Positions 29,469 through 38,214 of a DNA stretch of 64,000 nucleotides are shown piece after piece. This DNA is from a bacterium (lineage in GTDB: Bacteria > Planctomycetota > Planctomycetia > Planctomycetales > Planctomycetaceae). The notes under the pieces are model-generated. The model had not been told where the DNA came from. It saw only the letters and a list, made by a program, of their open reading frames with translations, and did no database searches. The DNA lies in assembly GCA_016125225.1 (NCBI GenBank), contig WGME01000007.1, positions 186,001 to 250,000 of the forward strand. Reading direction: 5' to 3'. The position numbers and the translations under genes are program-made. Numbering within the stretch: the first letter of the stretch is position 1; the number at the start of each line of letters is the position of its first letter.

Positions 29469-31487
29469 TCAGCGCATGAAGCTCAACTTCTTGGCATCGC
29501 CCACTGGCGTGAATTCCAGCGTCTGGTCGTCGTCGGACATGGCAATGGTGGCGGCCATCGTGCCCCCGGAATCGGGCTGCATCACCAGATTATCGCCGCG
29601 AACAATGTAGACTCCCGAGACCGATTGCGGTTGGTCGCCGCGCGTAAACTTCCAGGTGAACTTGTCATCATCGCCAAGGTTGAGCGCGTACTGCCCGTCC
29701 GCCGTGCTGGTTGTCCAGTTGCCGTAAAGTTCTTTTAGCGGGTAGGCCGGTGTTTCCAGGTCGGGAGCGTCTGCCGTGGGGGGCATGGGTTGCTCTGCGG
29801 ATTCCGGGGCATACATCTGCACGAGTTCCGCAGCCAGTTGGTCCTTGGGCTCGTATCGTGCCGCATCTTTCCACTGGGCCACAGCAGCATCTTTGTGATT
29901 GGCCGTCAGATAATGATAGCCCAGCAGGAAGTGCGTCGCGGCGGTCATGGGATTGGCCTTCACGGTCGATTCCAGTTGCCGCAGTTGCTTCGTGTAATCG
30001 TCAGCATCGCCATAGAGACTGATCATGGTTGTCCAGTCCCAACCGGGCCCAGCCGCGAGCACGGCATGAATCGTGGCGGCTGACTCTGGATACTGGCCGA
30101 GAGCGAACAGGCACAGGCTGCGAAACTCATTGACAGCCGCATCGAGTGGCGCCAGCTTCAGTGCTTGATTCGTCAAATCTAAGGCCTGATCGTATTGTCC
30201 TTGATAAAACGCCTGTCGTGCCGAGTCGAAGGTATCTTTTAAGGGATCGTCTGTCATCGGATCTGTCGGAGCCTGTGAGTCGACAGCCGGACTCCCCACG
30301 ATGGGTTGATCATAGCTGACGATGGTCTGACCACTGACGACAACAGGCGTGGTATAATATGGGTTGTAATACGTTCCAATCCCCATGTTCCAGGCCACGC
30401 AGTTGATCCCCCAGGTCGTCAGACCGAAGGCCATGGCGACCGGGTAGTTGCCCCAAAGATAATCCCAGCGACCATAGCCCCAGGCCGGGCTATAGCCGTT
30501 GTACCAGCCCCAGTTCCGCGACCAGTGGCCGGCGGGACCGTAGTAAAGGCCTGTGGTGCGTCCGTAGTGACCGCCATTGGGGCCCCAGACGCCGGTGTGT
30601 CCCCAATAGCCGTTGGGACCCCAGTAACCCACATGATTGATGTCGCCCCCATTCGGGCCGGACCACTGGTCGTGATGCCAGCCCGGATCTCCCCAATGGT
30701 TTTGCAGGTCGTTGAAGCGATTGGACAGATCCTGATGGCGGTCAGCGACGGAGCCGAGGTTGCCGGAATTCCAGCGGTCTCCCGGACCGGTTTGTCCGGG
30801 ACGCATGCCGGTCAGATTATTACCGATGTTTCCATTGCCCGGGCCCAGCGGACCGAGTCCCGGCAATGTGGTTGTGCCACCACCCGGCCGCAACGCATTA
30901 TTTCCGGGAAATCGATCACCGGCACCGGGAAGATTTCCCGGCCGGTTTGTCGGAAGATTGGCGCCACCGTTCGGTAGCCCTTGAAAGTTGCCATTACCCA
31001 AACCGGGCCGATTTCCCGGTGTCAGATCGGGACGTGTAATGCCGCCCCCTGACGGAAGCTGTGGACGATTTCCGAGACCCAGTCCATCGCCACCAAAATT
31101 GCCGCCGCCGAAATTCCCGCCTCCAAAGTTACCGCCTCCATTGGGTGGGTGGACAAGGTCAGGGCGATTCAAACCGCCAATGTTGCCATTGCCCCCCAGC
31201 GAACCTCCCCCACCGGGTCGCGGAAGATTTCCACCAGATGGTAAGGATGGTCGGTTGGGAACTGACGGGGGATGAAAGCCACCACCCGAGAGACCGCCAC
31301 CGCCACCCCCGCCTCCACGGAAGTTCCCCCCTCCAGAGAAGCCGCCACCGCCGCCCAGTCCACCCCCACCACCACCGCGAAAACCACCTCCACCACCGCC
31401 ACCAAAACCGCGTGCCCAAGCCGGGCCTCCCGCCATGGTGACCGACAACATCGCGACAAGAACCGAATGCCAGGTTGATCGTTGCAT
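29469..31487 (-). CDS. Exported Gly-rich protein with TPR region and C-terminal beta domain
   Basis: The 672-residue product has a signal peptide ending A-W-A-R-G. A low-complexity domain of about 250 residues follows, with G-G-G-G-F and G-N-F-G-G runs and N-R-P/L-P-G blocks. Next come repeats of the type Y-W-G-P-N-G-Y-W-G and G-V-W-G-P-N-G-G, then a TPR-like helical region (about 415-560), and a C-terminal domain of about 90 residues that includes L-K-E-L-Y-G-N-W and F-T-W-K-F. That last domain looks lipocalin-like and recurs in planctomycete proteins. A GAGAGGT ribosome-binding site precedes the ATG. A role in a surface or matrix structure is an inference. Confidence 0.85.
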   Translation of the reverse strand: MQRSTWHSVLVAMLSVTMAGGPAWARGFGGGGGGGFRGGGGGGLGGGGGFSGGGNFRGGGGGGGGLSGGGFHPPSVPNRPSLPSGGNLPRPGGGGSLGGNGNIGGLNRPDLVHPPNGGGNFGGGNFGGGNFGGDGLGLGNRPQLPSGGGITRPDLTPGNRPGLGNGNFQGLPNGGANLPTNRPGNLPGAGDRFPGNNALRPGGGTTTLPGLGPLGPGNGNIGNNLTGMRPGQTGPGDRWNSGNLGSVADRHQDLSNRFNDLQNHWGDPGWHHDQWSGPNGGDINHVGYWGPNGYWGHTGVWGPNGGHYGRTTGLYYGPAGHWSRNWGWYNGYSPAWGYGRWDYLWGNYPVAMAFGLTTWGINCVAWNMGIGTYYNPYYTTPVVVSGQTIVSYDQPIVGSPAVDSQAPTDPMTDDPLKDTFDSARQAFYQGQYDQALDLTNQALKLAPLDAAVNEFRSLCLFALGQYPESAATIHAVLAAGPGWDWTTMISLYGDADDYTKQLRQLESTVKANPMTAATHFLLGYHYLTANHKDAAVAQWKDAARYEPKDQLAAELVQMYAPESAEQPMPPTADAPDLETPAYPLKELYGNWTTSTADGQYALNLGDDDKFTWKFTRGDQPQSVSGVYIVRGDNLVMQPDSGGTMAATIAMSDDDQTLEFTPVGDAKKLSFMR

Positions 31488-31567
31488 GATGTGACCTCTC
31501 GCGGATTTTTCGAATCGCTGGAGTCAAGAAGTGAAAATTGGGCCCGCTAACTGACAGTGAACCGGGA

Positions 31568-32485
31568 CTACCGTGTGGCGGATGCCGGAGCAGGGGGGCG
31601 GCGTACGATCCGATGACTGCTGCCGGGCAGAGTGCTGCCGGCCCGAACAATCTGATCGTGAATCACAACCATCGCGTCTTTGCCATCTGCGGCATAAGTC
31701 AGTCGTGCAACCGTCCGCACGCCGTCTGCATCAATCCGCGTGACATTCAGCGACCAGGTTGCATCGTCATTCTGTTGCCACCAGCCTTCCGCCGAGCCCC
31801 CCGTTGTATCAAAGATCCAGGAGCGAAGTTGCTTTCGTTCCGCGTCCCACCCAATCCGATGGTTGCCCTGAAGCGGCAAACCGGAAAGGCTTTGAATCTG
31901 GAATTCGCTGAGCAGGAAATTGCCGCTCGCATCCCAGGTCCAATTGGTAGAGATCGTTTCGCCCTCGACGTCTTCATGCCAGTCGCCCATCAACCAACTC
32001 AAGGCTGTCAGGCGATCGTGCGGCGTGACTGGCCCCGACGAGACTTCCCGCACACTGGCAATCAGCCAGGTTCCATCAGGCTGCCGGACGTGAGTCGCGA
32101 CGTATCTTGAAGCGGTCCGGGATTCACCTTCTGTGGGAGTGAACGTGGAAATGCCTTCTTCCACCAGCACGCCGGTCGCAATTGGGCGAATCGAAAGGAG
32201 TTCGATGTCCACTTCACCTTGTGGACTCACTGCAAAGCTGGCCGCATATTCCGCCTCAATTACTTTGCGTCCATGAAAGATCGTCCCATCGGCATCAATG
32301 TACTCCGCCTCGGGTGTGAAGAGTGCCGCCAGGGCTTTGGCATCCCGCTTGGCGAACGCTGCGGAGTAGCGAATGGCCGACTGCTCGATGACCTTGCGGG
32401 CTTGCTCCGGCTTCAACTCTTGCGCCAAGGTTGGGGCTGCACAGGTCCACAACAAACCCAATCCCACGAGAAACCTGGATACCAT
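31568..32485 (-). CDS. Exported SnoaL-like / DUF4440 family protein
   Basis: The 305-residue product has a signal peptide (V-G-L-G-L-L-W-T-C-A-A-P-T-L-A-Q). An NTF2-like domain follows (about 30-150, with A-F-A-K-R-D-A-K-A-L-A-A-L-F), as in SgcJ/EcaC proteins. The C-terminal half (about 165-290) is beta-rich and includes G-D-W-H-E-D-V-E-G and W-I-F-D-T-T-G-G-S-A-E-G-W-W, a layout seen in planctomycete homologues. AGGAGCGG precedes the ATG. The ligand or reaction is unknown. It lies 80 bp upstream of the Gly-rich gene on the same strand. Confidence 0.85.
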   Translation of the reverse strand: MVSRFLVGLGLLWTCAAPTLAQELKPEQARKVIEQSAIRYSAAFAKRDAKALAALFTPEAEYIDADGTIFHGRKVIEAEYAASFAVSPQGEVDIELLSIRPIATGVLVEEGISTFTPTEGESRTASRYVATHVRQPDGTWLIASVREVSSGPVTPHDRLTALSWLMGDWHEDVEGETISTNWTWDASGNFLLSEFQIQSLSGLPLQGNHRIGWDAERKQLRSWIFDTTGGSAEGWWQQNDDATWSLNVTRIDADGVRTVARLTYAADGKDAMVVIHDQIVRAGSTLPGSSHRIVRRPPAPASATR

Positions 32486-33134
32486 CGTGCCGCTCCTGAG
32501 ATGAGAATTTTCCAGTACCGAAATTGGGGACGTCGAAATTCATCCTAAAGAGCCGGGGCCAACCCGGAAAGGCTTCACAAACTTTTCGCAGGCGAGCAGG
32601 GGGATGTGCTGATGGCTCCACGACTGTTCTCCTCTGCCGTACAGAGTCAGACAGCATGCAAATCGAGCGTCTGACTCCCGTCCAATGTTCTTTTGCGTGG
32701 GCTGGTTATGACTCGTGTAACAGTTTTGCGACCTGCGGAAACGGCATCTTTGTTCTGTCTGGTGCGGACGACACCAGCGGTTGTGATCGGCATATTCGCT
32801 GACAGTGCTGCCATCGCCTTCGTCCTGCGTTGATTGGCGGCAGCCCGGCGGAAAGATCGAACTTCCTCCGTTCTGGTTGCCGAATCGAAAGTGCCTTGTG
32901 GTGTGCAGAATCGGCTCGCCGTCCTCAAATGGTTCTTGACACAGCCGTTACGACACCTATGCTGTTGCTAGGTGCGAAGATCGAGCACTTTTCTCGCACC
33001 ACCCCATCGCTTGGAACGAGACGTCCACTGGTCGATAATAACCATTCGTGAATGCGATTGCAGTCAGCATTTGCATTCAACCTGGGAGTACCGTATCTGC
33101 GGCAGAGTACCGTGGTTGCGGCTGAGGAATGAGT
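32486..33134. other. Long noncoding stretch between divergent genes
   Basis: This 649-bp gap lies between the SnoaL-like gene (minus) and the coiled-coil gene (plus). A candidate sigma70 promoter lies at 32936-32963. Frames of up to 93 codons exist but lack ribosome-binding sites and recognisable domains, so I see no supported gene. The length would allow an untranslated leader, a small RNA or a decayed gene. Confidence 0.45.
32936..32963 (+). promoter_or_regulatory. Candidate sigma70 promoter for the coiled-coil gene
   Basis: TTGACA at 32936-32941 is a perfect -35 box. TATGCT at 32958-32963 is a fair -10 box, with a 16-bp spacer. Transcription would start near 32970, leaving a leader of about 165 nt before the ATG. 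The assignment is by consensus only. Confidence 0.45.
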
Positions 33135-34658
33135 ATGGCTGCTGCATCGTCAAAACCGACTGCCGTTCACTACACCCTGGTCGCATTCCTGCTGATCATG
33201 ATTATTCTGGGGGTAATGCTCTACCTGACCAGCCAGGATGCCGGCAAAGCCAAAGCCGCTTTAGCAGCGAAAGAGGGCGAGCTAAATCAGGTCAACACCG
33301 CGTTGCGTAAAAGCGATACGGACCTGGAAGAGCTCAAGAAGATTCTGGGCAAATCTCAGCTTCAACAGGTCACCAACCCTGCCAATCCACGCGACCCCTT
33401 GTCAGTGGTAGGCAGTCTGATGAACGATCTCGATACCTACGGAAAAGCCTTGGCGGAGACAACCGTCGCGGGAACGATTGCCAAACTTCGGCAAGCGCTG
33501 GACACGGCCAACGCGGAACTTGCCAGCAAGACGGATTCGCTCACCTCCTCGGAAAATACGGTGCTGGCCTTGCAGGGGCGGTATCAAACCACCGTCGACG
33601 AGCACCAGAAAGCTAGGTCCGATTCTGAAAGCCTGACCCGCACGACGATCAATGAACGCGACGAACAGTTGCAGGCCAAAGATCTGCAGATCTCGGAACT
33701 GACTCAGGTGAAAAATACCGTTGAGTTGGAATTGCAGCAGGAAAAAGATGCTCGCGAAGCCGATCGTGTGCAATCCGACAATGAAATCAACAAGCTCGTG
33801 TTGATCAACGACAAACTGCGGGAAGAACTCGACGAAATCAAGCAGGAAAGCTTTGAAATCGCTGATGGCCGAATCCGCCGTGTGGACAACGTCTCACGCA
33901 TCGTCTGGATCGATATTGGCGATGCGGACTTCCTGAAACCTCGCCAGACCTTCAGCATTTACGGCAAAGATACCCCGGGCGTGGCACGGACCCCGGCCGA
34001 CATCAAGGGGAAAATCGAAGTCACGCGGATCATTGATGCTCACCTGGCGGAAGCTAAGATGATTGAGGAAGACATTTATCGCCCCATGTCACCCGGCGAC
34101 TTCATTTACACCCCGCTGTGGAGCCCGGGACGCAGCGAGAAGTTTGCCGTGGTGGGATTGCTTGATCTTGATGGTGACGGCAAGAGCGACCGCGAATTGT
34201 TTCATCAGGAATTAGCGGTTCGCGGAGCAGAGATCGCCGATGAAGTCGATGATGACGGCGTGCGAACCGGTTCCGGCATCGATGAAGGCATCAAGTATCT
34301 CGTCATGGGGCGGGTTCCCGATCCGGGCGATCTGGCAAACCTGGAAGACCAGCAAAAAGCCAAGGAAATGAGCCAGGTGCAAGCGGAGATGCGGAAAGAA
34401 GCCCGCTTGTACGGTGTCCGCATCATCCCCTTGAATTCGTTTCTGGATTACATCGGCTACAAGCCGAAACGCCGCCTGTTCCGTCCGGGCGAAAACCGTC
34501 CCTACAACCTGAAGGCCGGTGCGGCCAGTGCTTCGGTCAATCAACCGCTGGGCGATATCACATCCAGCGGTCAGGTGTCGGGGAGTTACGGTGGTTCGAA
34601 GTTGCCGCCGATTACCTCGTCCGGGCAAACCTCAAAGCTGTTTGGTGGCAAGCCGTAA
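33135..34658 (+). CDS. Membrane-anchored coiled-coil protein, conserved in planctomycetes
   Basis: The 507-residue product has one N-terminal helix (L-V-A-F-L-L-I-M-I-I-L-G-V-M-L-Y-L). A long heptad-rich coiled coil rich in Lys, Glu and Gln follows (about 35-245). A globular C-terminal region starts at R-V-D-N-V-S-R-I-V-W-I-D-I-G and contains a calcium-loop-like D-L-D-G-D-G-K-S-D-R-E at 344-354. After that loop, a segment ending Y-L-V-M-G-R-V-P resembles the end of BRCT-like modules, but this is only an impression. The ATG at 33135 has GAGG seven bases upstream; an ATG two codons earlier is possible. The gene has its own candidate promoter and a strong terminator, so it is probably monocistronic. 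The function is unknown. Confidence 0.82.
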   Translation: MAAASSKPTAVHYTLVAFLLIMIILGVMLYLTSQDAGKAKAALAAKEGELNQVNTALRKSDTDLEELKKILGKSQLQQVTNPANPRDPLSVVGSLMNDLDTYGKALAETTVAGTIAKLRQALDTANAELASKTDSLTSSENTVLALQGRYQTTVDEHQKARSDSESLTRTTINERDEQLQAKDLQISELTQVKNTVELELQQEKDAREADRVQSDNEINKLVLINDKLREELDEIKQESFEIADGRIRRVDNVSRIVWIDIGDADFLKPRQTFSIYGKDTPGVARTPADIKGKIEVTRIIDAHLAEAKMIEEDIYRPMSPGDFIYTPLWSPGRSEKFAVVGLLDLDGDGKSDRELFHQELAVRGAEIADEVDDDGVRTGSGIDEGIKYLVMGRVPDPGDLANLEDQQKAKEMSQVQAEMRKEARLYGVRIIPLNSFLDYIGYKPKRRLFRPGENRPYNLKAGAASASVNQPLGDITSSGQVSGSYGGSKLPPITSSGQTSKLFGGKP

Positions 34659-34722
34659 TGTTTTGCCTTCGGGCAGGTTGATCAGAACCACCTGCCAAAT
34701 TGATGCAGTACGCGAATATGAC

Positions 34723-34764
34723 AGCCCCCTCCCGTGGATGATTCCATCGAGAGGGGGCTTTTTT
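34723..34764 (+). terminator. Rho-independent terminator after the coiled-coil gene
   Basis: AGCCCCCTC at 34723-34731 pairs with GAGGGGGCT at 34751-34759, and inner bases (CGTGG with CCATCG) can extend the stem. A run of T follows to 34764. It lies about 65 bp after the stop of the coiled-coil gene. Confidence 0.88.
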
Positions 34765-34807
34765 GTTATTCCACAATCTTACTTGTTGTGTGATCGTTCT
34801 GATTTGA

Positions 34808-35386
34808 TCAGTGGGCGGTGTGGTCCAGTACTCCCAACTCCTCATCCTTGAGGGGATGAAGGCGGCGAATCTTGGTGATTTTCCAAGTGTCGCCTTCCTT
34901 GATCCAGGTCAACTCAAACCGCGCGGGCTGACGACCGACTTTGCCATAGCCTGCCACGCTGATGGTGGCGTTCGCTCGGAAGTGGCAGACCACGCGTGAA
35001 CCGTCATTTGTCACCGTCGATTGGAAATCGGTCAGACGCAGATCGTTGTCGACTTCAACCAGTGACATCGCTGCTAGGCACATGGCAGTCAATTCCGGTG
35101 CCTGGGCCGAAAAGTGGGTGAGGGTCAGCGGATCTTTCCGTTGGAATTCGTCGCACAACTGCACGACCAGGCCTTCGACCACCTCGGCTGGGGTGACGAT
35201 GGCTTGTTCCAGCACATACACCCCGCCGGCGAGCAATAATGCAGCGATCGCCAGTCCCAGATGCAGAACCCGCTTGCTGGACAACCACCATGCCAGGAAC
35301 AGCATCGCGCCCACACCCAGTAACACCATGGGGGGCCAGGGATCTTCCGTGAACCACATCGCAGGCGACTCCGCAGGAACCATCAT
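34808..35386 (-). CDS. Small membrane protein with NTF2-like soluble domain
   Basis: The 192-residue product has two N-terminal helices (about 20-36 and 42-60). A soluble domain of about 125 residues follows, whose pattern (F-S-A-Q-A-P-E-L, V-V-C-H-F-R-A-N-A-T-I, F-E-L-T-W-I-K-E-G-D-T-W-K-I) resembles an NTF2/SnoaL-type cone fold. It follows a polytopic membrane protein gene by 48 bp on the same strand, so both may be made together. Two ATG codons stand in tandem at the start. No function can be assigned. Confidence 0.72.
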   Translation of the reverse strand: MMVPAESPAMWFTEDPWPPMVLLGVGAMLFLAWWLSSKRVLHLGLAIAALLLAGGVYVLEQAIVTPAEVVEGLVVQLCDEFQRKDPLTLTHFSAQAPELTAMCLAAMSLVEVDNDLRLTDFQSTVTNDGSRVVCHFRANATISVAGYGKVGRQPARFELTWIKEGDTWKITKIRRLHPLKDEELGVLDHTAH

Positions 35387-35434
35387 TCAGTCTGCTGGCG
35401 AACGCCATAGATAACGCAGGCTGAAGGCCAGATT

Positions 35435-36742
35435 CTACTGCCGTGAAGCCAGTCCGCGAAAGGAACTGTCGCCTCGCAGCGGTGTTTCCTGAGTGCGGGC
35501 CTGAATTGAGGGTGTCTGTTCCACCAGTGGCGGCAAGTGCGAAAGCCGGGGACGGAACACGACCGTCAGCACGAGGGGCAAATACCACAAGACATAGATG
35601 CCCCCTTCGTGGGGATACCAGAATTGAGTAGCCACCACCGTAGCAGCGGAATGGGCCAGCAGATGTTCGAGATTCTTTCGCAACGGCCAGATGGTTGTGG
35701 TGACCAGCATGACTATGAACAACGTAAAGACGGGAATGCGGTAAGCCGGATCATAGACCGACCAGAAGCCCACGCCATATCCCGCATCGAACTTCAGGGC
35801 CGACCAGTCAATCGATCCCAGAATCTGACGAGTGAAGGAGAAGGAATCGGCGGAGGTGAACAGCAAGCTGCCCAGTAAGACTGCGGCCACACTTCCGACG
35901 GCGGCGGCAAATCGCCAGGCACCCCGTTTCCAGAAGAAGGCCATCCAGATTGGGAGCAGGAAGACTGCAAAAAACATCGTGCCGCAGGCGAGGCCGAGCA
36001 AGATTCCCGCAGCGATCGGGCGGCGATACATCACCAAAGCCCAAAGAATCAGCGCTCCCGGCAACACATGGGTAACCCGGCTGGCATCGTAGGCGGTACA
36101 GGGCAGCAGCAGGTACAGCGTGGCCATGGCCAAGCCCAGGTTCGTATCGCTGAAATGCCAGCGACCCATCAGCACGAGGCCGATCATCACGGCCAGATGA
36201 GCTAACACGGCGAGGGAACGGGCCGCGGCGGCTTCCACACCTCCAGAAAGAGGCACGACAGAAGTCGCTAACAACCGCCCCGCCAGTCCCGCCGTTTGGG
36301 GCTGAGAAGTCGACAAGTCGGTGGAATCTTCACGGTTCAGCAACTGATCGGCTTGCCGAACGGTTTCAATTGTCGAGGGATGCGGCTCTTCCATCACCAC
36401 GCGCGTGGTCTGAAAAGCCAACGCCGAGCACATCAAAAACGCCAAACCGGCCGGATTCAGATTCTGCTCATAACGGGGACGGCGAGTGAACATCCGGTCA
36501 CAGACCAGCCGAGCCCACAGCAGCAGCGTGATGAGGAACAGCCAGACATAACCCAAGGGAGAATCGGGCCCTGCGGCACGGACGAGTAAGAGTCCGGGGG
36601 CCAAGCCCAGCAGTAATGCCAAGTCGACATTCCGCAGTGACCAGACACGGTTGAAGCGGTAAAAGACGGCGATGATCAGCAGCAGCGACAGGTAAAACCA
36701 CGTCGGTGCGTTCACTTCGTAGCCAAGTAATATGTCGCTCAT
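35435..36742 (-). CDS. Polytopic membrane protein, unknown function
   Basis: The 435-residue product has roughly ten hydrophobic helices, a polar loop near residues 115-150, and a polar tail. The layout recalls DUF2029/GT87-like mannosyltransferases, but the diagnostic acidic first-loop motif is not clear. AGGTGTGAG precedes the ATG. It is divergent from the conserved hypothetical gene at 37035 and is upstream of the small membrane protein gene. The 292 bp between the divergent starts should hold both promoters; no clear pair was found, although TACAAT at 36987-36992 could be a -10 box for the rightward gene. Confidence 0.75.
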   Translation of the reverse strand: MSDILLGYEVNAPTWFYLSLLLIIAVFYRFNRVWSLRNVDLALLLGLAPGLLLVRAAGPDSPLGYVWLFLITLLLWARLVCDRMFTRRPRYEQNLNPAGLAFLMCSALAFQTTRVVMEEPHPSTIETVRQADQLLNREDSTDLSTSQPQTAGLAGRLLATSVVPLSGGVEAAAARSLAVLAHLAVMIGLVLMGRWHFSDTNLGLAMATLYLLLPCTAYDASRVTHVLPGALILWALVMYRRPIAAGILLGLACGTMFFAVFLLPIWMAFFWKRGAWRFAAAVGSVAAVLLGSLLFTSADSFSFTRQILGSIDWSALKFDAGYGVGFWSVYDPAYRIPVFTLFIVMLVTTTIWPLRKNLEHLLAHSAATVVATQFWYPHEGGIYVLWYLPLVLTVVFRPRLSHLPPLVEQTPSIQARTQETPLRGDSSFRGLASRQ

Positions 36743-37019
36743 CTCACACCTGTGCAGTGCGCCAGTTTCTGGCGGCTGCGCCGGTCGTCATGGATCCGGA
36801 GCCATATAAGAGATCTACAGGGGCGCCTCCTTTCGCTCCTCTTTGTCCATGCACATCGGTTGACAGTACTCTCAGAGTGAACAAAATCCAAGCAATCCGC
36901 GTGCCTGGAAGATTGCGCCGCAGGGAAAAACTCGCCTCCAGCCAACTTTCCGTAACCGCTAGTCCGCCCGAAAACGACAAAAGTCGTACAATGTGCCACG
37001 GAATCACAGGGATTTTTGC

Positions 37020-37026
37020 GGAGGAG
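37020..37026 (+). promoter_or_regulatory. Ribosome-binding site supporting a TTG start
   Basis: GGAGGAG lies eight bases before the TTG at 37035. It argues for that codon over an in-frame ATG at 37047, which is 20 bases away, and over the longer upstream frame. Confidence 0.6.
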
Positions 37027-37034
37027 TGACCACA

Positions 37035-37895
37035 TTGCAGCATCACATGATCGCCTGGTCGGAACTGAATCAGTGCCTGGAACAACCGCTTCCCGAGGGA
37101 ACAACGCGGCTCATTGTCGGTCGCCAGCAGGGAAATGCGTCTCGTGTTGATTCTGATGCCATCAAGGTGACGGCACTTGATGCAGAGTTGCTGCATTCCC
37201 TGCCACTGCCCGTCATCATCGCCGCTCTCCCGGAAGCACGGCTTGCGGCGGCAACGGTTTGCCTGACTGTGAGTTCCGGAACACCTTTGGATGCCCTTCT
37301 CGCGGTCCGGAATATGCCGGCCGATCTGGAAGTTACCGAGATTGCAAAAGGTGATGCCTCATGGCCCGCTTTAGCTCCGAAAGAGTGGACGCCCGTTTCT
37401 GTCTGGCGTCGTCGACTCATTTCTCGGATTCTCGAAACGATTCCGACTCGAAATTCTGTCGCGAAGCAGGCTTTAGAAGCAGGGTTTCTGCTGCTGCAAG
37501 ACGATCTCGACGGTAGCCATCGGTGCTCTCAGGCCATCGAAGGGGAAGGCCCCGATCATCCCGGCGACTATTGGCATGCCATTATGCATCGTCGCGAACC
37601 CGATGACTCCAATTCCAAATACTGGTTTCGGCATCTGGGCCAGCACCCCGTTTTTGCTCGTCTGATCGAACACGCGGCTGCGTGTGCGGCCAACAGCTCT
37701 TCAGAGGAATTCCGCCGCTGGGCCGCTGACCTTGTCCGCAAAGGGGCCTGGGACCCGTTCGGCTTTGTCGATCTCTGCTCGCTGGCGCGTCGCTGCGGTT
37801 CGGAAAGTTTGCTGCAAAGTTGCGGGGAAATGCAATATCGAGAAATGCAGCAACTGCTGGTCTGGACTTGGCATACGGCAACGGCAACTGGTTGA
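37035..37895 (+). CDS. Conserved hypothetical cytoplasmic protein
   Basis: The 286-residue product has no signal peptide or membrane helix. A conserved-looking block sits in the second half, with S-Q-A-I-E-G-E-G, D-Y-W-H-A-I-M-H-R-R-E-P-D, and W-F-R-H-L-G-x-H-P-V-F. The dense His, Arg, Glu and Trp content suggests a catalytic or ligand-binding site. I recognise the pattern from other planctomycete hypothetical proteins but no function is known to me. The TTG start is chosen for its GGAGGAG ribosome-binding site. Confidence 0.75.
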   Translation: MQHHMIAWSELNQCLEQPLPEGTTRLIVGRQQGNASRVDSDAIKVTALDAELLHSLPLPVIIAALPEARLAAATVCLTVSSGTPLDALLAVRNMPADLEVTEIAKGDASWPALAPKEWTPVSVWRRRLISRILETIPTRNSVAKQALEAGFLLLQDDLDGSHRCSQAIEGEGPDHPGDYWHAIMHRREPDDSNSKYWFRHLGQHPVFARLIEHAAACAANSSSEEFRRWAADLVRKGAWDPFGFVDLCSLARRCGSESLLQSCGEMQYREMQQLLVWTWHTATATG

Positions 37896-38214
37896 TCCGC
37901 ACACACGACCTGGTGGCGGATCTCCCGCATTTCCTACAAAGAATCAATTGACTTCCCACGCGACAAATCCGACAATGACGTTGCCGCTCTTCTCTCCTGC
38001 CTGCTGCGGGTTCTCTTGAGTGGCGACGTGCAGACGAAACGGTACGACGTCTTGCCCGATCAGAACGAAGTGAATGACGTTCCGTGTGGAAACCGGATTC
38101 GTCGCTTCTCTTCGTGCAATCCCCTGAAAATTGCGGCATAATGGAGTTGTCCCGAGAAGATTCGGGCGATTCAACCACACCGCAATCGCCCCCGCCTAGA
38201 GAGCGAGAAGTCCC
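37896..38214. other. Intergenic stretch with a possible minus-strand gene fragment
   Basis: This 319-bp gap separates the conserved hypothetical gene from the first tatA-like gene. On the minus strand, a frame ending in TGA at 37944-37946 reads a protein-like segment (V-P-F-R-L-H-V-A-T-Q, then G-N-V-I-V-G-F-V-A-W-E-V-N) over about 160 bases. It has no ribosome-binding site or plausible start, so it may be the 3' remnant of a lost gene. CATAAT at 38137-38142 could be a -10 box for the tatA-like pair. Confidence 0.4.

Noticed and set aside
30306-30977. 223-codon open frame on the plus strand
   Set aside because: It is the complement of the Gly/Trp-rich repeats of the gene on the other strand, which keeps stop codons rare there.
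31060-31420. CRISPR-like or tandem DNA repeat appearance
   Set aside because: The short repeats are codons for G-G-N-F and G-G-G blocks in the Gly-rich protein, with no uniform spacers.
32647-32928. 93-codon minus-strand frame in the long intergenic region
   Set aside because: It lacks a ribosome-binding site, has an Arg/Thr-rich composition and matches no known pattern.
37582-38178. 198-codon minus-strand frame across the end of the conserved hypothetical gene
   Set aside because: Most of it is antisense to that gene, with an Arg- and Ser-rich composition typical of a shadow frame.
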